Part shown: positions 60,310 through 64,000 of the stretch, piece after piece | Layout of the letters: every line of letters starts with the position of its first letter | Position numbering within the stretch: position 1 is the first letter of the stretch | Assembly (NCBI RefSeq): GCF_025232395.1 | Contig: NZ_CP065938.1 | Location: 806,001-870,000, forward strand | Source: Taurinivorans muris | GTDB lineage: Bacteria > Desulfobacterota > Desulfovibrionia > Desulfovibrionales > Desulfovibrionaceae | Direction: 5' to 3' | DNA: 64,000 nucleotides | Notes under the pieces: generated by a model | The model's input: only the letters and a program-made list of their open reading frames with translations | What the model was told of the DNA's origin: nothing | Databases searched by the model: none | Made by a program: the position numbers and the translations under genes

Positions 60310-60945
60310 ATAACTTCAGCACCCAACCCCCCGCCAAACAGGCGGAAATATATGCAGACACATGAGCGTCTTCCTTTAGTATGGACGATACATCAATCAA
60401 AAGGCGAACAATGCCGGATAGACGACAGCCAAGATTTATCCCGTACGAACCGGCATTGCAGGTCATGTGATGATTGCACCCGACTTTCGATACCGAAAAC
60501 CACACAAGATAAAAAACGATACAATTTGCGGCAACGCTGTGCCTAAAAGAAAATTTCCATAATAGCCCGCATTGGCAAAATCTTCATGCCGTTATCTATT
60601 GTTCCCAAATTCAGTCTATCCCCGTTTAAGGAATATTAAAAAATTCTCTCATGCTCTTTGATAGCCATGCCAATCTACCATATCAATATGGAAACAGACA
60701 TTAAAATACTAACGGCTTCCATGCAAATTAATAAAAACAAAGCGAATGTCCCATACTAACTAAAAAAACAGTACACTCGGTTTGCGGGTGATAAGAACAA
60801 ATAAAGCAAAATCACGTGAGCAACTTGTGAAAATAATACGATTGGCTAATACATTCAAAACACCTCAAAGCATAAACCCGTACCATGCCCTTTCACAATC
60901 GAAACAATATGCCTGCACAGCGGGCAGCTTTTTTGAGACAACAAT
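60310..60945. other. Gene-poor stretch after the coo operon
   Basis: No ORF here is convincing. Two short open frames (60352-60546 plus and 60308-60505 minus) lack a ribosome site, a recognised domain and a consistent codon bias. A small CCGCC/GGCGG hairpin lies at 60331-60345, and the first ~230 bases are richer in GC than the rest. A weak CTGC/GCAG hairpin followed by six T lies near 60912-60935. It may contain a decayed gene or an untranslated RNA. I cannot support either. Confidence 0.5.
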
Positions 60946-60953
60946 TTAACAAT

Positions 60954-61031
60954 TTTGTAAAACAAATCCAGAACATAAACATTTCTAGTTTTTTACATTT
61001 TTGTAAAAATTATATTAAATATTTTTACAAA
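60954..61031. promoter_or_regulatory. Clustered TTTGTAAAA motifs upstream of the glutamate-synthase-like gene
   Basis: TTTGTAAAA occurs at 60954-60962 and 61000-61008, and its complement at 61023-61031. TTTTTACA/TGTAAAAA form an inverted repeat at 60990-61009 with a 4-base spacer. A second, larger palindrome has perfect 11-base arms TTTGTAAAAAT (61000-61010) and ATTTTTACAAA (61021-61031), with centres in register with the DNA helix. It lies 80-185 bases upstream of the promoter's -35 element. These look like sites for a dimeric regulator. Confidence 0.5.
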
Positions 61032-61110
61032 TAAAATCAAAGCATTATAGAATAAATTGTTTCAATATTTATTGATTTTACTTTTTTGCAATTTTTTTAA
61101 CATTTTTTTC

Positions 61111-61139
61111 TTGCCTTTTCACACGGAAAAACGTATATT
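61111..61139 (+). promoter_or_regulatory. Sigma-70 promoter of the glutamate-synthase-like gene
   Basis: TTGCCT (61111-61116), 17-base spacer, TATATT (61134-61139). It lies 39 bases before the start codon, which has AAGGAG in front. Confidence 0.65.
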
Positions 61140-61178
61140 TATTTTTATAAAAATTACAAAATTGTCAAGGAGTTTTTT

Positions 61179-62813
61179 ATGTCCCAATTGAAGAACAATG
61201 ATGTCCTAGGAACGACCAACCGAGGCAATATTTGCGAATCCGGTTTATGCTCCTTATGCAGGGCTGACTGTCAAGGAAAATGCGAAACATGGCTCGGCGC
61301 AATGAAAGGTCGCGATATGCTCTATCCACGTGATTTCGGCTTTGTCACTGCCGGTTCTGACAACACGAACCCGCAAGGCGTATCTTACAATGCCATCAAA
61401 ATCCAAGGCAATCTTTATGGTGCCAAAGGTGCCGACCAAAAAATCGCCAAAAAAGGCGATACGCTCTTTACCGATGTAAATCTTGAAACAAAAATTGGAC
61501 AGAAAAAACAAATCACCTGCAAATATCCGGTCATGACCGGTGCATTGGGCTCAACGTTCGTCGCCGCCAAATATTGGAATTCTTTTGCCACGGGATGCGC
61601 TTTATGTGGCGTTCCCGTCGTTGTCGGCGAAAACGTGGTGGGGGTTGACAAGAAAGCGGAAATTGTCAACGGACGTATCAAAAAAGCTCCTGAACTTGAA
61701 AGACGCATTGACGGTTATTTAAGATACAGCGAAGGCTACGGCGCCATTATTGTACAATTAAATGTTGAAGATGCGAGAAACGGCGTTGCCGAATATGTCG
61801 CTGAAAAATATGCGGACAAAGTCATTATTGAATTGAAATGGGGACAAGGCGCAAAAAATATCGGCGGCGAAATCCAAGTCAATGATATTGAATATGCCAA
61901 ATTCCTCAAACAGCGCGGTTACCTGGTCGATCCCGACCCGACCTTACCCGAAGTGCAAGCCGCCTATAAAGCCGGCGCCGTGAGCCATTTTGCCCGCCAC
62001 AGCCGTTTGGGCTATACAGCCTTCACCAATACGGACCAGGTACGCAAGAATTTCGCTTCCCAAGTAAGCTATCTGCGCAAATTAGGTTTTAAAGCAGTTT
62101 CTTTGAAAACCGGCTCATACGGCATGGAAGCCCTCGCACTTGCGCTTCGTCTTGCCAGCGACTGCAAACTCGACCTCCTGACTATTGACGGTTCAAGTGG
62201 CGGTACAGGAATGAGTCCATGGGATATGATGGAAAACTGGGGCGTTCCGAGCATTCTTTTACATTCAAAAGTACATGAATATGCAAGCCTTTTAGCCGCA
62301 AACGGCAAAAAAGTTCCGGACCTCGCCCTTGCCGGCGGCTTTGCAAAATCAAGCCAAATATTCAAAGGACTCGCCCTTTGCGCTCCTTATGCGAAACTTA
62401 TCTGTATGGGACGCGCCATGATGATCCCCGGTTTCTTAGGCGCCAATATTGAGGGAGCCCTCCACCCTGAACGCCGCGCAGAAGTTTCCGGAAACTGGGA
62501 TAATTTGCCGAAAACCGTCAGCGAACTGGGCTCAACAGCCGAAACGATTTTTGCAGGCTATCATGCTCTCGAAGCAAAACTCGGCAAATCCGAAATGAAG
62601 AAAATCCCTTATGGCGCAATCGCCATGTGGACAAACCTCGACCGTATCGCCGCAGGTTTGCAGCAGCTTATGGCAGGCGCCCGTAAATTCAATATGTCAG
62701 AAATCGCAAGAACGGATATTGCAACCATTAACCGTGAAACGGAAAAAGAAACAGGCATTCCGTTCATCACGGAAGTTAATGACGAAACAGCAAAAAATAT
62801 TCTTCTTGCTTAA
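61179..62813 (+). CDS. FMN-binding glutamate-synthase-like protein
   Basis: A 544-residue protein related to the FMN-binding (central synthase) domain of glutamate synthase. It shows the FMN-phosphate site in TIDGSSGGTGMSPWDMMENWG, the following strand PSILLH, and KTGSYGMEALALALRLASD before it. LALAGGFAKSSQIFKGLALCAPY resembles the second FMN-contact region, and GQGAKNIGGEIQVND matches the family. The N-terminal 35 residues hold five cysteines (C19, C24, C27, C31, C35) in a pattern that could bind an Fe-S cluster. The glutaminase domain of GltB is absent. It might make glutamate from NH3 with reduced ferredoxin, as proposed for archaeal short forms, or do another FMN reaction. The function is not certain. 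Confidence 0.82.
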   Translation: MSQLKNNDVLGTTNRGNICESGLCSLCRADCQGKCETWLGAMKGRDMLYPRDFGFVTAGSDNTNPQGVSYNAIKIQGNLYGAKGADQKIAKKGDTLFTDVNLETKIGQKKQITCKYPVMTGALGSTFVAAKYWNSFATGCALCGVPVVVGENVVGVDKKAEIVNGRIKKAPELERRIDGYLRYSEGYGAIIVQLNVEDARNGVAEYVAEKYADKVIIELKWGQGAKNIGGEIQVNDIEYAKFLKQRGYLVDPDPTLPEVQAAYKAGAVSHFARHSRLGYTAFTNTDQVRKNFASQVSYLRKLGFKAVSLKTGSYGMEALALALRLASDCKLDLLTIDGSSGGTGMSPWDMMENWGVPSILLHSKVHEYASLLAANGKKVPDLALAGGFAKSSQIFKGLALCAPYAKLICMGRAMMIPGFLGANIEGALHPERRAEVSGNWDNLPKTVSELGSTAETIFAGYHALEAKLGKSEMKKIPYGAIAMWTNLDRIAAGLQQLMAGARKFNMSEIARTDIATINRETEKETGIPFITEVNDETAKNILLA

Positions 62814-62829
62814 TCAGTAACGTATAATG

Positions 62830-62869
62830 CGAATAAAAAAGTCACTCTATCGAGTGACTTTTTTATTCG
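62830..62869. terminator. Strong bidirectional terminator
   Basis: Arms of 18 bases (62830-62847 and 62852-62869) pair perfectly around TATC, with a GTCACTC core and T-run. It separates the converging glutamate-synthase-like gene and the tctC-like gene. Confidence 0.92.
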
Positions 62870-62882
62870 TTATTTGCTATCT

Positions 62883-63857
62883 TCACTTTTTCTTTTGTGA
62901 ATAATGCAAACCCAATGATTTTGATAACTCTTCATAAAATTTAAATTCATCCTGCAAAAACGTATCGGCAGCTTCAGGAGGCAGCCATGAAATGATTTCA
63001 TAGTTTTCTTTCGCTGTTTGCAAAGTTCTCGGGTTTTTCAAAGCCTGCTCGCTCGCCTTTGCCAATACCTCGACAATCTCCTGAGGCGTATCCTTATGGA
63101 CAACAAGAACCCGCCAGCTTGTTTGGCTGAAATCATAGCCTTTTTCTTTCAACGTCGGCACATCAGGAAGCATTTCAAGCCGATTTTCCGCAAACGTCGC
63201 AAGGGGAATAAAATCGCCGCGTTTAATATAACGCATAATATCGGGCGGATGGCTGATCAACGCATCGGTTTCGCCAATCAAACAATCAATGGTTCCTCTG
63301 ACCGGACCATCGGGCTGTTCCACAAGCTTAACATCCAGCTTAGCCAAATCGTTAATAAAATGCGTCATACCGATATGCAGGGAGCTTGGAAAATTCGTCA
63401 GCCCGATACTTGCCTTGCCCGGATTTTTCTTCGCATATTCGATGAATTCATCAAAAGTTTTAAAAGGCGCATTTTTTCCTGCAACAAAAAGAATCGGCAG
63501 AAGGGTCGCCCGTCCGACGGCTTTGAAATCTTCCGGTCTGTATGCCGGACGAACCATATTGGGCATTAGAACCATAGGTCCCATCGCCGCAAAAAAAACC
63601 GTATAACCGTCAGGTTTTCCTTTTAAAACCGCTTGTGCGGCTTTTCCCCGCAAACCGTATTCAAACTTCACAGGCACATTCAAAAGTTCAGAAAGTTCCT
63701 CATTATATGCTTCGCTCAGCACATCATACGGAGTCGGTTCAAAAGGATGATAAACCGTAATTGTCTGATCGGGATATTTTTCCGCGTACGCATTCGGTAC
63801 CAAGACCAAAGCACAAACAAAAATCATAATGCTAACAAAAGAAAAATGTTTCTTCAT
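62883..63857 (-). CDS. TctC/Bug-family solute-binding protein
   Basis: A 324-residue periplasmic binding protein of the tripartite tricarboxylate transporter (TTT) family. A signal peptide (residues 1-25, cleavage after NAYA) is followed by YPDQTITVYHPFEPTPYDV. Then come KGKPDGYTVFF and later ASIGLTNFPSSLHIG and VRGTIDCLIGETDALISHP. The usual Bug motif order is kept; the ligand (often a carboxylate or sulfonate) is not. AAAGGAG precedes the ATG at 63857, and the ORF continues six codons upstream. No TctA/TctB membrane subunits lie downstream, where the terminator and the convergent gene begin, so they may be upstream of the window edge or elsewhere. Confidence 0.88.
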   Translation of the reverse strand: MKKHFSFVSIMIFVCALVLVPNAYAEKYPDQTITVYHPFEPTPYDVLSEAYNEELSELLNVPVKFEYGLRGKAAQAVLKGKPDGYTVFFAAMGPMVLMPNMVRPAYRPEDFKAVGRATLLPILFVAGKNAPFKTFDEFIEYAKKNPGKASIGLTNFPSSLHIGMTHFINDLAKLDVKLVEQPDGPVRGTIDCLIGETDALISHPPDIMRYIKRGDFIPLATFAENRLEMLPDVPTLKEKGYDFSQTSWRVLVVHKDTPQEIVEVLAKASEQALKNPRTLQTAKENYEIISWLPPEAADTFLQDEFKFYEELSKSLGLHYSQKKK

Positions 63858-63875
63858 TTTCTTCTCCTTTAGCAA

Positions 63876-64000
63876 TTACATCCACCTTGTCAAAGAATGC
63901 AGCAAAACAACGCTCGGATTAAAGAAAACATAACTTTCACAAACCAAATCATCATCCAATGAATAATGTTTCTGATGCCACATAACGACCGGAATCTCTC
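63876..64000 (-). CDS. 3' end of an unidentified gene (continues beyond the window)
   Basis: On the minus strand a frame is open from the right edge to a TAA at 63876-63878, giving the last 40 residues of a protein (begins EIPVVMWHQKHYSL, ends LLHSLTRWM). It stops 18 bases before the tctC-like start, with that gene's ribosome site in the gap, so the two probably share a transcript. The short piece could suit the C-terminus of a UTRA-type (GntR) regulator, but this is only a guess. The other two minus-strand frames contain stops in this stretch. Confidence 0.5.
   Translation of the reverse strand, partial: EIPVVMWHQKHYSLDDDLVCESYVFFNPSVVLLHSLTRWM

Noticed and set aside
60308-60505. A minus-strand frame of 65 residues after cooF
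   Set aside because: No ribosome site, no conserved motif, and stop codons flank it closely.
60253-60546. A short plus-strand frame (about 97 residues) after cooF
   Set aside because: It starts inside the terminator stem, has no ribosome site or domain, and its composition is not that of neighbouring genes.
1-64000. Insertion sequences, prophage, CRISPR arrays, rRNA and additional tRNAs
   Set aside because: No transposase, integrase, phage structural or Cas domains, no regularly spaced direct repeats and no further tRNA T-arm were seen on either strand.

Overview
The window looks like a chromosomal segment from a member of the Desulfovibrionaceae (Desulfobacterota) with a fairly low GC content, by eye in the low to mid 40s percent. 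This rests on gene content and order: a CooMKLXUH-HypA-CooF membrane hydrogenase operon in the order I recall from Desulfovibrio vulgaris, an anaerobic cobalamin cluster with fused enzymes, a yicC-remA-gmk-pyrF-TPR-recJ block, and a sigma-54-type promoter in front of flgB. A GC-poor host-associated genus close to Taurinivorans, Bilophila or Lawsonia would fit. That is inference and no search was run.

Layout, left to right. 1-7.4 kb (+): the 3' part of formate-tetrahydrofolate ligase, a TPR protein, an AMIN-domain protein, a compact mtnA/class II aldolase/mtnP module for recycling 5'-methylthioadenosine, and a dicarboxylate or amino-acid:cation symporter. 7.5-9.5 kb (+): a large AT-rich glycosyltransferase. 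9.75-13.9 kb (-): HIT hydrolase, LapA-like protein, mutS and a lipoprotein. 14-18 kb (+): a small Cys-rich protein, an OmpR-type two-component pair and two secreted double-PepSY proteins flanking a zinc-ribbon membrane protein. 18-19.85 kb: greA (-), a YhcC-type radical SAM protein (+) and tRNA-Arg(CCG) (-). 20-30.5 kb (+): seven tightly packed cobalamin genes, including CbiE-CbiT, CbiF-CbiG-CbiH and CobD-CbiP fusions. 30.5-35 kb (-): flgB-flgC-fliE-fliF, a 72-residue protein that repeats the FliF C-terminal motif, and a UDP-sulfoquinovose synthase homologue.

35-51.3 kb: a YbgC-type thioesterase (+), ppk1/ppx (-), then a long leftward housekeeping run (aroK, aroC, recD2, an SH3/NlpC lipoprotein, mtaB, yicC, remA, gmk, pyrF, a TPR protein, recJ) and a separate NlpC/P60 lipoprotein. 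51.6-60.3 kb (+): the Coo-type energy-converting [NiFe] hydrogenase operon, with an extra 64-residue Fe-S-motif ORF between cooL and cooX. 60.3-61.1 kb: the only long gene-poor gap, ending in an AT-rich control region with repeated TTTGTAAAA motifs. 61.2-62.8 kb (+): an FMN-binding glutamate-synthase-like protein. 62.9-64 kb (-): a TctC-type solute-binding protein and the 3' end of another gene.

Functionally, the window combines hydrogen/electron metabolism (CooM-F, HypA), corrinoid synthesis, one-carbon metabolism (Fhs), salvage of SAM by-products, motility, DNA repair (MutS, RecJ, RecD2) and polyphosphate turnover. I saw no IS elements, prophage genes, CRISPR arrays or rRNA. The best candidates for something undescribed are the small Fe-S ORF in the coo operon (56837-57031), the free-standing FliF-tail protein (31890-32108), the SQD1 homologue beside flagellar genes, and the repeat-rich control region at 60954-61139.
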